Counted from the stretch's first letter, positions 33,195-43,497 are shown. The stretch: 64,000 nt of DNA from JAICLK01 sp963810525 (GCA_963810525.1 CAWENB010000001.1:1-64000), one strand, 5' to 3'. The notes: generated by a model not told the origin, from the sequence alone. Numbers and translations: made by a program.

Positions 33195-33482
33195 CTATTC
33201 GCTAAAGGGATTCTGTCGCGCCTGGTTAAACAGTGCCTGAACGCTGACGCTATTGTCTTGGAGCTCGGTAACTTTGTTGACCGTAGCCTGATCGATATGC
33301 GGGGACGACTGCAATTTGGATGCTACGGCGCTCGCTTTCGGCTCGGCGTTTTGGAGAGTGTCGATTTTCCAGATGATGAAGCCGTAGACGACTGCCACTA
33401 ACAGCAAAAACAGCGGAATTCGTACATGTAAGAATTGCGCGCCCGCCTGCTGCAGTTGCTGCTTCAGTCCACTTGTCTTCAT
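33195..33482 (-). CDS. Small membrane-anchored protein of the pilus operon
   Basis: 95 aa with one helix (IPLFLLLVAVVYGFIIWKI, about 22-40) and a periplasm-facing helical part. It follows pilO by 61 bp, the place of pilP in other operons, but no PilP homology is visible. Confidence 0.6.
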   Translation of the reverse strand: MKTSGLKQQLQQAGAQFLHVRIPLFLLLVAVVYGFIIWKIDTLQNAEPKASAVASKLQSSPHIDQATVNKVTELQDNSVSVQALFNQARQNPFSE

Positions 33483-33543
33483 CGGGTGCCTCCAAATGGG
33501 TTATGCGCGGAAGAAGTAGTATTGTTCGGGTCTATCCGCAACT

Positions 33544-34137
33544 TCATGGCTTTATAAACTCGTCTATAACTAATGTGAATGAGACTTGGCTGGGCGTTTT
33601 GGGATCGGGCTGAATGGAGATGCTGCTAACTTCGGCGGTGCGTCGGTTGCGCTCTAATTTAGACAGGAAGGATATGAAATTGCTATACGGCACTTCCGAG
33701 TCGGAGGCCTGAGTAACGGTGAGCTGCAGGTCGTACACGCCGGGAATGTCTTTCACGGGCGTTACCTGAGTCAGCTTACCGGAGCTCTTGGCGGGACCGC
33801 CGAGGGTGGAAGCGGGAAAAGCGATAGAACTGAGTTGGGGAATATTGCTTTGCTGTGCAAGATTGACGATTTGCCGTACCGCTTCGGCCTGGTCTTTGTC
33901 CTGGGGTACGACGCTTTTGGCGATAGTGTTCAGCTCCTGGTATTTCGCAACGTCCTGTCTGTTCTTTATGAGTTGCGTCTTTTCGGCGGCGGTTGCCTGC
34001 ATGCTTGCCTTTAGTCCGACCAGCCTGTTGGACTGCTTTTCGAGCAGCATATCGGCTTCACGGGCGCTCACCAGTATGCCGACGCCGAGCAGCACGAGGA
34101 GCCCAATCAGAATATAATGCAGTTTCTTGCTATTCAT
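33544..34137 (-). CDS. pilO: Type IV pilus assembly protein PilO-like
   Basis: 197 aa. Short cytosolic start, one helix (YILIGLLVLLGVGILVSA), a coiled-coil stretch (LLEKQSNRLVGLKASMQATA) and a ferredoxin-like C-terminal domain (VYDLQLTVTQASDSEVPYSN, FISFLSKLERNRR). Size, topology and position directly after pilN identify it as PilO of the inner-membrane alignment complex. Starts next to the pilN stop. Confidence 0.8.
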   Translation of the reverse strand: MNSKKLHYILIGLLVLLGVGILVSAREADMLLEKQSNRLVGLKASMQATAAEKTQLIKNRQDVAKYQELNTIAKSVVPQDKDQAEAVRQIVNLAQQSNIPQLSSIAFPASTLGGPAKSSGKLTQVTPVKDIPGVYDLQLTVTQASDSEVPYSNFISFLSKLERNRRTAEVSSISIQPDPKTPSQVSFTLVIDEFIKP

Positions 34138-34743
34138 TTATGAACTGCCCTTTGTGTTGGCATTAACGAACAGGAACGGATTATTATTCGTGAACTCCGC
34201 TCGTATGCTGGCGGTACAAGGATAGGCCGCGTTGGTTGCCTGCTTGCCGGAAGTGCAGGTTATGTTAACGATGTCGGCTTTGGAGAATATCTGGTTAGCC
34301 GGGTCGGCCAAGTTGACTTGCAGCTGGGTGGCGGCGTTGTAGTCGCTGGTCTGTGCGGTAATGTCCACGGCACTTTCAATTTGCGAAATTGTCAGGTTTG
34401 TCAAGATAACGTTTGGTGGTGTCACTGCACCAAGTTGGGTTAGGAGTTTTGAGAATAAAATTTCCTTTGAGAGCACCTGATTCATGAGCTTCAGATTGTT
34501 CGAGATGTCGGTCACCTGTTTTTGGATACCGCTGACATTTTGACTGGCAAGCTGTGCCTGGGCTCTTGCGATACGTGACTTATAAACATTGATAGAATTG
34601 TTCATGAGAAACATCCCACAGCCGGTAATGACTCCCGCACCGACTATAGCTAGTACGAACGCTATCAGCCAGTGCATCAGCCGGTGGTTACGCCGGGCGT
34701 AACGGTAATCCGCTTTCAGGTCCGGTGGTAGCAGGTTAATCAT
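34138..34743 (-). CDS. pilN: Type IV pilus assembly protein PilN-like
   Basis: 201 aa. Begins MINLLPPDLKADYRYARRNH, the conserved INLLP-like PilN motif that binds PilM, then one helix (LMHWLIAFVLAIVGAGVITG) and a periplasmic region. Start overlaps the pilM stop by 4 bp (ATGA). Confidence 0.85.
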   Translation of the reverse strand: MINLLPPDLKADYRYARRNHRLMHWLIAFVLAIVGAGVITGCGMFLMNNSINVYKSRIARAQAQLASQNVSGIQKQVTDISNNLKLMNQVLSKEILFSKLLTQLGAVTPPNVILTNLTISQIESAVDITAQTSDYNAATQLQVNLADPANQIFSKADIVNITCTSGKQATNAAYPCTASIRAEFTNNNPFLFVNANTKGSS

Positions 34744-35840
34744 GCGAAAACCTCAGCCGGATTAGTAATGGCCAGCCCGGCGGCCGTCACATACGACATA
34801 TGGTCGGCGGTGAAGGGAGACCGCAGCCGACCGATATCGATTTTGGTCATCGGGTCAAAGGTTCGTGCCGGCAAACGCATCCGGTCAGTCAGTACGTCGA
34901 CCAGGCCGGGCATGTTGGCGCCCCCGCCCATAGTGACGATTTGACCGATTGGGGGCTCCTTGGTATAGCGCTGTTCATAATAGCGGATCGTGCGGCGAAT
35001 TTCTTTGATTAGTAATTCAAGTGTCGGATCCAGGGCGCTTAATACCTGCTTCTGTACGACACTGGGTGACAGGCCGTATTTGCTCTTGATCATCAATGCC
35101 TCGCGGGATGTTATACGCAAGCGTTTGGCGATAGTTTCAGTGACATCGTCGCCGCCGAACGCCACAGTGCCCGTAACTACCAGACCGTGGTTGAATACAG
35201 TGATGTCGGTGCTGTCGGCGCCGAAATCGATAAGCACCGATGGGATATCGCTCTGTTTGTCGTGGGCAAACAGCCGGGCGCTGGCACCGATGGCGGTATC
35301 GAGCAGTACCGCTTCAAGCCCCATTAGTCGAGTGAGCATAAGGTACGAATCGACGATTTTTTTCGGCATCGCGACAACGAAAATTTCGGTGCCGGAAGCA
35401 TCTGAACGGATGGGAATGTAGTCGATATACAGGTTGTCGATTCCGGTGGGCAGGTATTGCTCCGCCTCGGTTCGAACGGCTTCGTCGATTTCATTCGAGC
35501 TCATTTTGGGCAGTTGGACAGCCCGGGTCAGCGCCTTGCTGGCTGGCAGGGAAATGGCAACGCGCTTAGTACTTATGTCGCCGGACAACCCTTTGTCGAA
35601 CAAACGGATAGCCGACTTGGCAATAAGTTCGGGTTTGACGATGACGCCGTCCTGGATGGCACTCCGATCAAACGTGACCGAACCATACCCTTTGAGGCGC
35701 GGCACCTTATGTCCTGCTTCAAACTGCATGACGCGTAGGGTGTCGTGGCCGATATCCATCCCGAACAACGGCTTGTCCTCAAAAAAATATATTTTTGAAA
35801 CTTTTACGCTTTTTTTCATGCCGCCCATCCAAGCATACAT
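34740..35840 (-). CDS. pilM: Type IV pilus assembly ATPase-fold protein PilM
   Basis: 366 aa, or 359 from the internal ATG at 35819. Actin/FtsA-like fold: phosphate loop GMDIGHDTLRVMQFE, VLIDFGADSTDITVFNHG, and IGQIVTMGGGANMPGLVDVL. PilM is the cytosolic ring partner of PilN. TATACT 15 nt upstream of the first ATG suggests this operon has its own promoter. The 190 bp upstream (35841-36032) hold nothing else. Confidence 0.88.
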   Translation of the reverse strand: MYAWMGGMKKSVKVSKIYFFEDKPLFGMDIGHDTLRVMQFEAGHKVPRLKGYGSVTFDRSAIQDGVIVKPELIAKSAIRLFDKGLSGDISTKRVAISLPASKALTRAVQLPKMSSNEIDEAVRTEAEQYLPTGIDNLYIDYIPIRSDASGTEIFVVAMPKKIVDSYLMLTRLMGLEAVLLDTAIGASARLFAHDKQSDIPSVLIDFGADSTDITVFNHGLVVTGTVAFGGDDVTETIAKRLRITSREALMIKSKYGLSPSVVQKQVLSALDPTLELLIKEIRRTIRYYEQRYTKEPPIGQIVTMGGGANMPGLVDVLTDRMRLPARTFDPMTKIDIGRLRSPFTADHMSYVTAAGLAITNPAEVFA

Positions 35841-36032
35841 TCGATCTTTGCAAGCAGTATAGCATTATTGGAGGGGGCAATGGAATAGCGGTTACGGTTT
35901 CTTAAAGCGATTTACATGTCTGTCCAGCTCGGCCTTGGTTTGCCATTATATTTTCATTTCTAACAAATATTCGAACGCGCGTCTGAAGACTGACCGGTCG
36001 TTAAGTGACACAAGTGGAGAACCGGCCTGCTA

Positions 36033-37460
36033 TTAAGAGCCGCTATAGAGTGGCTGGTAACTGGTGATGGTCCAGGTCTTAGTGCCTGAAGACAGTTCGG
36101 TGCCAAAAATAACCGTACCGGCGCCCGACATGTTCACCGTTTGGCCGGCCGCTGCGCCGACGTTGCCGCTGCCGCTGACCGATATCTCGCTCCAATAGGC
36201 GTCAAAAACCATGCCTGGTAAGTTTACCGCTCCGCCGACGGAGACGTCATTCTGTTGCTGTGAGTTGTATAGATCGGTCCCGGTCGGTGTGGCGGCGGGA
36301 TTGCTGGTACCATTTTTGCACGAAGAGTTGGTACCGCCGATACAGTTGGCGAAACTGACGAAGTCAATGCCCGTACCACTACTGTTGGCAATCATGGCTG
36401 CCGAACCGCCTACGCTAATCTTGCCGTCTACAACGACGATCGGTCGGGTCGTACCGACGCTATTCGCCACCTGTACCTTAACAGCACCGCCAACGCTGAG
36501 ATTGCCCGGTATATAGACATTGCCGGAAACGGTGATTACGCAACTATTACCCCAGCTCACGGTGCTGCCGGTAAGCTCAATGTTTGCCGGCAACGTGATG
36601 TTTTTTACCCCGCTGCAGGCGTACGAGCCACTGGTACCCGATGCTGTCGTGGTTATGCCGCTTATTACTCCCGATCGGTTATAGGTCGGCTGCGAGACAG
36701 CCGGAGCTGTACAGCCGGCCTCCAGTCCGGCGCCTGTACTGCCGCCCTGTATATTGTTGTTCGGACCAGTGCTGGTTTGCCCAGTGGCGCAGACCGTTCC
36801 GTAAATGTTCGTGCTGTAGGCCAGGCTTATCGGCTGTGTGCCTGAACATGCGGTCGGGTATGTCGGACCCGGGTTCGAGCCCGTAGGGCAGGCGACATTG
36901 GCGACGTCCACGTTGACCGGATTGCTAGAGGTTCCGATTTTAGACGCGCCGGAGAGGGAGACTGTGCCATCGACATAGACGTTGGAGTTGGTGATATTCG
37001 CGCTCCCGCCCAAAATTAGACCGCCGGGACCGGACGAAACCGAATAGCCACTACTGGCCGTTCCGACCACGGTCGCCCGCACTTCTCTGGTAAGATAGGG
37101 TGTAGAATCGCTGTCTGAGTGGTACACTTCTCCCGTCGATACGATGGTTTTTGATTTGCCGTCACCATTATCAGTAACGGTTGTCGTGAATGTGCCTTTG
37201 CCTTGCGTCGTATTATCGAAGAAAGTTTGGGCTGACGTATAGCCGGCAAATGAACTGTCGGTATTCAGCTCATGTACCGATTGCTCCAAGCCCGCTTCGG
37301 CTACCAACTGGGCGTTCTGGTCATAAGATTCACGGACAGTGTGTTGATATTGCTCGGCTGTTAATTCTCCAACCGAAACTCCAACCGAAGTCAAAAGCAG
37401 TATCATGATAATGGCCGAAATCAACACCCATCCACGTTCATGTTGCTTTATTTCGGACAT
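36033..37460 (-). CDS. PilX-like pilus-associated protein with long extracellular domain
   Basis: 475 aa from ATG 37460 (MSEIKQHERGWVLISAIIMI). The N-terminus (Arg-Gly-Trp-Val plus hydrophobic helix LISAIIMILLLTSVGVSVGE) is the PilX/PilW-type signal found in long minor pilins. The body is Ser/Thr/Gly/Asn-rich with bactofilin-like alternation (GGLILGGSANITNSNVYVDG, VSLSGASKIGT), suggesting a beta-helix. The frame is open to 37682; an ATG at 37559 overlapping the upstream stop is an alternative start. Likely tip or adhesin component. Confidence 0.7.
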   Translation of the reverse strand: MSEIKQHERGWVLISAIIMILLLTSVGVSVGELTAEQYQHTVRESYDQNAQLVAEAGLEQSVHELNTDSSFAGYTSAQTFFDNTTQGKGTFTTTVTDNGDGKSKTIVSTGEVYHSDSDSTPYLTREVRATVVGTASSGYSVSSGPGGLILGGSANITNSNVYVDGTVSLSGASKIGTSSNPVNVDVANVACPTGSNPGPTYPTACSGTQPISLAYSTNIYGTVCATGQTSTGPNNNIQGGSTGAGLEAGCTAPAVSQPTYNRSGVISGITTTASGTSGSYACSGVKNITLPANIELTGSTVSWGNSCVITVSGNVYIPGNLSVGGAVKVQVANSVGTTRPIVVVDGKISVGGSAAMIANSSGTGIDFVSFANCIGGTNSSCKNGTSNPAATPTGTDLYNSQQQNDVSVGGAVNLPGMVFDAYWSEISVSGSGNVGAAAGQTVNMSGAGTVIFGTELSSGTKTWTITSYQPLYSGS

Positions 37461-37551
37461 CGAGTGAATCCGGCGCCTCCGTACTTGCGTGCAGTTTAGG
37501 GCGAATATCGAGCATCGGAGTGCAGCTTTTCGTAAATACGATAGTCTTAGA

Positions 37552-38307
37552 TCACTCATTTCGGAATACCATTCTCGTAGTATAACTCGCGCTAGCGGTT
37601 TTTCCGCCCTGGGAAGATGATAACGTAATCGAAACCTGTACCGAACGAGCGTCGGTCGGATCAACCACGTTCTCGTCGGCATCGTAGTAGGTGAAGTTGA
37701 GTGCGGTCACGCCGGTAGCTACTGTTTCATCTGCCGGGCAGGACGGTGTCGCATCAGCCGGTGGACAGGTAGTTACAGCTGCGTCATCCGAAGCAGTAGA
37801 AGCAAGCGTGCGCCGATACAGCGTTGTGCCTGAAAGGTAGTAAACTTCATTATCCTTTTGACTGATGTAGTCTGCCGGGTCACTGAATATGACGTTGCCG
37901 CTGGAGTCCACGGCGGCTTTGGCGAGCACCAGCACCTGACTGCCGGACGTCCAGCCGAATTGGTTGCCGCCCGGACCGTTGCCGTCCGGCCAGCGGTTAT
38001 TATCATCGGCACTGCCTGAAAGCTTGATATCAGTAGTAACGGTATCCAATGCGGTTTCGGCGTTGGTGAGCAGGGCGGACCGGGATTGTGCGAGCGATGA
38101 CGCCTGCAGCCAATTCGTAATAAAGTTCACCAGCCCGATTGATAGAATCCCCATTATCGTCATGACGACAATCAACTCGATAAGTGTAAATCCGCCAACG
38201 GACTTGCGTACATGGAGTCTTTTGCCCGTAAAGTTCCGCTGCGTGCTCACTATACGTTTGAGCACAGCTCGCTTTCGATGTGCTTTTTTCGTACAAATTG
38301 CACTCAT
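37552..38307 (-). CDS. Type IV minor prepilin (PilW-like)
   Basis: 251 aa. Basic leader of 37 residues then GGFTLIELIVVMTIMGILSI, a canonical prepilin peptidase site with Glu at +5. The rest is a pilin-like domain with two cysteine pairs (CPPADATPSCPADE). Part of the run of four pilins downstream of pilC. Confidence 0.85.
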   Translation of the reverse strand: MSAICTKKAHRKRAVLKRIVSTQRNFTGKRLHVRKSVGGFTLIELIVVMTIMGILSIGLVNFITNWLQASSLAQSRSALLTNAETALDTVTTDIKLSGSADDNNRWPDGNGPGGNQFGWTSGSQVLVLAKAAVDSSGNVIFSDPADYISQKDNEVYYLSGTTLYRRTLASTASDDAAVTTCPPADATPSCPADETVATGVTALNFTYYDADENVVDPTDARSVQVSITLSSSQGGKTASASYTTRMVFRNE

Positions 38308-38324
38308 GTGCGCAACTCCTTCAC

Positions 38325-38765
38325 CTATTGTCCCTGTCCTAACCCAATTATCCCAATATCAGAACTTAGCTCTATTGTCTGCGACTTGCCATAGTCGGTA
38401 TATGTGATCATTACATCCACCCGCCGGAGCTCAGGCAGCGGTTGGCTGATAGTGACCGTGCCGCTTTTATTGGGAGGCAAGGCGGACGGTAGACTCGAAG
38501 TAAAGTTAATGGTGCCTCCCGGATTCAAAGAGTCATAACCATCGTTCCGCAAATCTTCGATCTCGGTTCGGGCCGCCCGCACCGCCAGATCGTAATGCTG
38601 ACCCTGCACCTGGGTGATCTGCATTAAATAATATAAGCCGGACAGACTACTTATAACGATGCCGAGCACCACGATGGTGACGAGCAGTTCGACAAGCGTA
38701 AACCCCCGACTCTTCTGCACGCTTTCAATAGTTGACGCATTGCGACTGGGAAAAAATCGACTCAT
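38325..38765 (-). CDS. Type IV minor prepilin (PilV/GspI-like)
   Basis: 146 aa; SRGFTLVELLVTIVVLGIVI prepilin signal after a 19-residue leader. The C-terminal part (VDVMITYTDYGKSQTIELSS) resembles minor pilins. Confidence 0.85.
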   Translation of the reverse strand: MSRFFPSRNASTIESVQKSRGFTLVELLVTIVVLGIVISSLSGLYYLMQITQVQGQHYDLAVRAARTEIEDLRNDGYDSLNPGGTINFTSSLPSALPPNKSGTVTISQPLPELRRVDVMITYTDYGKSQTIELSSDIGIIGLGQGQ

Positions 38766-38781
38766 GTATGCCTAAAATTAT

Positions 38782-38814
38782 AAAACCGCTTGAGCTTTTG
38801 CCCAAGCGGTTTAT
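38782..38814 (-). terminator. Terminator downstream of the major pilin gene
   Basis: Read on the minus strand, AAACCGCTTG/CAAGCGGTTTT hairpin with loop GGCAAAAGCT and a short T stretch. It would reduce readthrough from the pilin gene into the minor pilins. Confidence 0.75.
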
Positions 38815-38833
38815 TACCTGATCGCTGAAACTG

Positions 38834-39262
38834 CTAGTTCGTAGCGGTAATATCGCTGCTGCCGCCGAATTTGGTGTGGTCGGCGCTGATTGAATAGCTG
38901 CTACAGTCAGTTGCGCTGTTATCACAGCCACTTGGGCCGGCCGTGTAAGTGTAGCCGTTAGCGGTCGTGAACGTGGTTGCCAACGACGGGCTGGCGCCTC
39001 CGCTGGAACTGGTGTCATTAAGCCAAGTATTGAATGCAGACTGATCAGCCGGATAGTAGCCGTTATCAGCATTGTACTCACCCAGCTTATTCCTGGCTTC
39101 CTCTACCGACGACTCAGCCGTTGCTTGGTGTGCTTTGGTTTGCGAACCACTGTAGGCGACGAATGCAATGGCCGCCAGAATACCAATAATGATGATAACG
39201 ATCAAAAGCTCGATAAGCGTAAAGCCTTTCGAGTTCATTTTTTTCGTTTTTGTAGTTTGCAT
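38834..39262 (-). CDS. pilA: Type IV major pilin
   Basis: 142 aa. NSKGFTLIELLIVIIIIGIL is a perfect class III signal, followed by the usual AAIAFVAYSGSQTKA. C-terminal domain has a cysteine pair (GCDNSATDCSSY), typical of a pilin D-loop. Followed by its own terminator, fitting the high expression of a main pilin. Confidence 0.88.
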   Translation of the reverse strand: MQTTKTKKMNSKGFTLIELLIVIIIIGILAAIAFVAYSGSQTKAHQATAESSVEEARNKLGEYNADNGYYPADQSAFNTWLNDTSSSGGASPSLATTFTTANGYTYTAGPSGCDNSATDCSSYSISADHTKFGGSSDITATN

Positions 39263-39377
39263 TTTAAATGCCCACCCTTTCTTTTTATGTGTTATGCAGA
39301 ATGCCTTATCATACCAGCATTATTCCTTATGCTTATAATAAAGTCAATAATTTTAGCGACAGGGAAACTCCAGCGTT

Positions 39378-40613
39378 CTAGCCGTGCGCGCTGGTTTCGG
39401 TTTTGGTAATGGGACCGAACACACTGATGGCGATAAGCCCGACCATACCGCCGAGCACCACGATCATAATCGGCTCAATGACGGAAGACAGCGCTTCGAC
39501 CGCGGTGTCGACTTCCTCTTCATAAAATTCCGCGATTTTCAGGATAATGGTGTCGGTTTTGCCGGTTTCTTCGCCGACGGCCAGCATCTGCGACACGATC
39601 GCCGGGAAGTGCTTGCTCTTTTGCAGCTCGACCGATAATTGGCTGCCGGCCTGAATTGCCTTGGAGCAGTCAAGCAGCTCCTTTTCGATCACGGCGTTGC
39701 CGATAGCCCCGGCGGTGGTTTCGATGGCTTCGACAATCGATACACCGGCCCCCATGAGCGAAGCAAAGATTCGTGAGAAGCGGGCGATGGCCGTTTTGGT
39801 GATGAGTACACTAATCACCGGAATCTTCAACAGAAATGAGTGCCACTGGTAGCGACCGCGTTCGGTCTTGATGTAGCGCCGGAATAATATGATCGCCACG
39901 GGCAGCCCAACGAGGACCGCAAGCAGAAATACCGGCTGCTTCATGGTGTGGCTGAGCGAAAGCAATACGCGGGTGTAGACGGGCAGGCTGGCCGTACCGC
40001 CGCTGAGCGAAGCCAGGATTGTGCCGATTTTTGGAACGATGAACGTCATCAATATAAAGAACGCGATCAGCGTGACTGAGAATATGACGCTCGGGTAAAT
40101 CATGGCGCCCTTTATTTTACCCTTCAGTGCGGCGTCCTTTTCTTGCTGAAAGGCCAGGCGGTTCAAGATGTCATCGAGGTTACCGCCCGTTTCGCCGGCG
40201 CGGACCATGTTGACGTAGATGGATGAAAAGACTTTGGGATGCTTGGCGAGTGAGTCACTGAGATTTTCACCGCCCTGAATATCGGCGGTGACCTCTTCGA
40301 GTATTTTTTTGAAAACCGGTGAACCGGTCTGATCTTTAAGGATGCTCAAGGCGCGCATGATAGGTACGCCGGCGTTGATCATGACGGAAAATTCACGCGT
40401 GAAGACCACCAGGTCTCTGGTATTGACGCCGCTCGAGCCGGGCAGGGTAATGTTCATGTTCAGGCCGCCCTTGCTCTTGACTTCCGTAACGACAATCGGC
40501 TGCAGTCGTTTCAGCCGCAGGGCAGCCATTGCGGCGGGTCGGTCGTGAGCTTGGATGGTGCCTTTTTGGGTTTGGCCGTTTTGGAGGCGGGCGGTGTAAG
40601 TGAAATTTGCCAT
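39378..40613 (-). CDS. pilC: Type IV pilus inner-membrane platform protein PilC
   Basis: 411 aa. Two T2SSF domains: FTREFSVMINAGVPIMRALS in the first, FSRIFASLMGAGVSIVEAIE in the second, three membrane helices (VIFSVTLIAFFILMTFIVP; PVFLLAVLVGLPVAIILF; IVVLGGMVGLIAISVFG). Begins 12 bp after pilB. Confidence 0.92.
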   Translation of the reverse strand: MANFTYTARLQNGQTQKGTIQAHDRPAAMAALRLKRLQPIVVTEVKSKGGLNMNITLPGSSGVNTRDLVVFTREFSVMINAGVPIMRALSILKDQTGSPVFKKILEEVTADIQGGENLSDSLAKHPKVFSSIYVNMVRAGETGGNLDDILNRLAFQQEKDAALKGKIKGAMIYPSVIFSVTLIAFFILMTFIVPKIGTILASLSGGTASLPVYTRVLLSLSHTMKQPVFLLAVLVGLPVAIILFRRYIKTERGRYQWHSFLLKIPVISVLITKTAIARFSRIFASLMGAGVSIVEAIETTAGAIGNAVIEKELLDCSKAIQAGSQLSVELQKSKHFPAIVSQMLAVGEETGKTDTIILKIAEFYEEEVDTAVEALSSVIEPIMIVVLGGMVGLIAISVFGPITKTETSAHG

Positions 40614-40624
40614 ATTTTATCCTC

Positions 40625-42448
40625 TTATTGGGGCGTTTCGTACATTTCTGTAGTGGTTACGCGCATTATTTCTTGCAGCGACGTTTGGCCACGGAGTGCT
40701 TTCACGAAGCCATCGAGTTGCATGTTGACCATGCCGTCCTTGATAGCTTGTGCTTCCAGCTGCTCACTGGTGCCATTGGTCATAATGAGTTTTTGGATCG
40801 GCGCCGTGTTGGCCATGACTTCGTATATACCGAGGCGTCCGCGATAACCGGTGTGGTTGCAGGTATCGCAACCGTTTTCGTGGGCTTTGAAGAGGCGCAC
40901 AATGGATTTTTCACTGGTACCAAAGATGGTGGGCGAGTGTTTGCTTCCGTCCTGAGAGCCGATGCCGGCGTTCGCGGCCTCCTTTTCGAGCTGGTGCAGG
41001 CGCGCAATGTCATCCTCGCCACGAAGATTGAAAATGGCTTTGACGTGATCCGTAACGCTATCGTCGGGCTCGTATTCTTCGCGGCAGACCGGGCAAAGTC
41101 TGCGCACCAGCCGCTGGCCGATGACGACCCGGATGGTGCTGGCAATGAGGAATGGTTCAACACCCATATCCAAAAGGCGCGGCAGGCAGGTGGCGGCGTT
41201 ATTGGTGTGCAGCGTGGAAAACACGAGGTGACCGGTCAGGGCGGCCTGCACTGCTAAGTCGGCGGTTTCACTGTCGCGGATTTCTCCGACCATGATGATA
41301 TTCGGGTCCTGGCGCAGTAGCGAGCGCAATCCATCAACGAAGGTCATGCCGGCTTGCGGATTTACCTGGGTCTGATTGGACCCCTGAATGCGATATTCAA
41401 CCGGGTCTTCAATGGTGCTAATATTGATCGTCGGTTTGCTCAGCATGGTCAAAACGCTGAACAGACTGGTCGACTTGCCGGAACCGGTCGGACCGGTAAC
41501 CAGAATCATGCCGTGCGGCTGTACCATTGCCTGTTCGACCCGTCTGAGCGATTCACCCCAGTAGCCTAGCTCCTCGAGCGATTCGGCCTTGGATGATTCA
41601 TCCAGAATACGAAGTACTACTTTTTCGCCGTCGACGATGGGCAGGGTCGAAACACGGAGCGCGTACATATGGTCGTTGACTGAAATCTTGAACCGGCCGT
41701 CCTGCGGCGCCCGGTGCTCGTCAATTTTCAGGTTTGCCAGGATTTTGATGCGTGACACCAGCGCGCCAAGCAGCCGGCGCGGCAGTTTATCGGCCTCGTG
41801 CAATACGCCGTCGACACGGTAGCGGACGATGACGATATTTTCACGCGGCTCAATGTGGATGTCGCTGGCTCGACTCCGGATGCCGTAATCGATGATGAGG
41901 TTCACTGTTTGAGCGATAGGCGAATCTTCGGCGACGTCTTCTTCGGCGACCTCATCGTCTTCCTGCTCTTTATCCTCGACGGCGATAACTTTAGCGATTT
42001 CGGTACTGACATTGGTGCCGCTGTATTGGTCTATCGCCGCCTTGATAACTCCCGAAGGCGCAATGTGCACCCGGATAGGCTTGCCGAGCTGTTTCTGGAG
42101 AAAGTTGATGGCCTGGATGTCATCCGGGTCCTCCATAGCAACATAAACCACGCCATCTTCGTCGACATTAAACGCAACCGTCTGGTACTGGCGGCAAATT
42201 CGTTCTGGAATAAGCATCAGCGTGTCGCGGGGTACGTCACTGGGTGTGAATTCGGCGAACGGTACGTCGATTTCGTCAGCATACAGCTTGGTGAGCTCCG
42301 CTTCGGTCAGCATATTCGACTGCACGACAATATCCTGCAGCGGCCGCTTTTCGGTCTCACCCTGTTCGTGAAGGCCTTTCAACTGCTCAGCACTAAATTT
42401 ACCGGTGGATTTCAGCAACTGTTCGACCAGTGCATCAGATACGCGCAT
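40625..42448 (-). CDS. pilB: Type IV pilus extension ATPase PilB
   Basis: 607 aa from ATG 42448 (MRVSDALVEQ); the upstream in-frame start is less likely. N-terminal MshEN-type domain, then ATPase core with Walker A VTGPTGSGKSTS, Asp box and Walker B region NIIMVGEIRDSETADL, His box HLVFSTLHTNNAAT, and the zinc tetracysteine RLCPVCREEY...CDTCNHTGYRG. Powers pilus assembly. No pilT or pilD is in this window. The 42480-42564 gap to the divergent gene must hold the promoter. Confidence 0.93.
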   Translation of the reverse strand: MRVSDALVEQLLKSTGKFSAEQLKGLHEQGETEKRPLQDIVVQSNMLTEAELTKLYADEIDVPFAEFTPSDVPRDTLMLIPERICRQYQTVAFNVDEDGVVYVAMEDPDDIQAINFLQKQLGKPIRVHIAPSGVIKAAIDQYSGTNVSTEIAKVIAVEDKEQEDDEVAEEDVAEDSPIAQTVNLIIDYGIRSRASDIHIEPRENIVIVRYRVDGVLHEADKLPRRLLGALVSRIKILANLKIDEHRAPQDGRFKISVNDHMYALRVSTLPIVDGEKVVLRILDESSKAESLEELGYWGESLRRVEQAMVQPHGMILVTGPTGSGKSTSLFSVLTMLSKPTINISTIEDPVEYRIQGSNQTQVNPQAGMTFVDGLRSLLRQDPNIIMVGEIRDSETADLAVQAALTGHLVFSTLHTNNAATCLPRLLDMGVEPFLIASTIRVVIGQRLVRRLCPVCREEYEPDDSVTDHVKAIFNLRGEDDIARLHQLEKEAANAGIGSQDGSKHSPTIFGTSEKSIVRLFKAHENGCDTCNHTGYRGRLGIYEVMANTAPIQKLIMTNGTSEQLEAQAIKDGMVNMQLDGFVKALRGQTSLQEIMRVTTTEMYETPQ

Positions 42449-42564
42449 ACTCGCTAGACAGTATAGCAAGAAAACCATGAGCTTTTCGCATTTTACAAGT
42501 ACAAGAACTTTGAAGTACTATAGAGAAAATCAATCACGTCACACGTAGTTCGCGGGCGGGCAGC

Positions 42565-43322
42565 ATGAACCACAAACCTCCAAAACCAAAGCAACGAATA
42601 GAGGATATTACCGGACCGGTTAAAGACGCAGTGAGCGACGATGGCGGCCACTTGGTCATCCCCCGCCGGTCAATCATGGGGCACGACATAATAGTTGGTA
42701 CTCCGGGAGATGACGATTCAGAGTCAGACCGTGCCGCTGAGTCACCGGGGCTGCCAAGTAAACGCACTGTCATCATTCCGGTCGAACCGAATGAATCGAC
42801 CGACACGTCGCAAGCGGAATCTCCGTGTCTGGATCCGGCGGCCGACATAGTGCCGAAATCTGCGGCCCTGCCGCCTAAGGACGAGACGCAGACATCTACG
42901 GCCGCGCAACGCCTCAGGATCCGGCCGAGCAAAATCCGAAGGCGGCGGCGGAAAACAGCGCGCCCTCCGAGCCGGAACCTCGGCCCGGAGAGCCTCCTAC
43001 CGATACGGGCGAAGTTGATGCGATTTCAGACAAGCCGGCTCCGGAAACCGAAAAGGCTATCAAAGAAGCCGAGGAGGCCGAGAAACGAGAGCATGAACTC
43101 GAGTCCTATATCGACAACCGCCAGTTTTTCGTGCCCATCGACGCGATCGCTCGTAAACGCTCCATCAAAGTCAGTATGGTCCTGACGATCCTGGTTTTAG
43201 CGCTCGCCATTGTACTCATTGACCTTATGCTGGATTCCGGCACCATCCTGCTCGTACAGAAAATCCCGCACACCCACTTTTTCAGCGTTAATAACAGTAA
43301 CCTGACAAAAAGTACGAAGTAA
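42565..43322 (+). CDS. Single-pass membrane protein with acidic/proline-rich N-terminus, -1 frameshift
   Basis: Starts MNHKPPKPKQRIEDITGPVK; the first frame becomes unnaturally Arg-rich after about 42910. In the other frame the protein continues naturally as PQDPAEQNPKAAAENSAPSE, EEAEKREHELESYIDNRQFF, VPIDAIARKRS, a helix (MVLTILVLALAIVLIDLMLD) and a short tail ending at 43322. One missing base near 42910 explains this; total about 252 residues. Similar acidic-linker, C-anchored proteins are common near pilus genes in this phylum. Indel in the assembly or recent mutation. Confidence 0.65.
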
Positions 43323-43497
43323 TCCTCTTCAACGGTTTGCTAAAGATTAGAGCGACGACCTAGGTCATGATCAGTCGCTGTGTTGTATGGGGCCGAGGGA
43401 ACGCGGTATAAACCGATTACGATTATTGTGCGCTACATCACGGATTCGGACACCTAAAAGCGGTATAAAAAGGAGATAAACCAAAGGAGGTGCTGCC

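Noticed and set aside
40607..42457. Plus-strand open frames over pilB
   Set aside because: Shadows of the pilB coding sequence.
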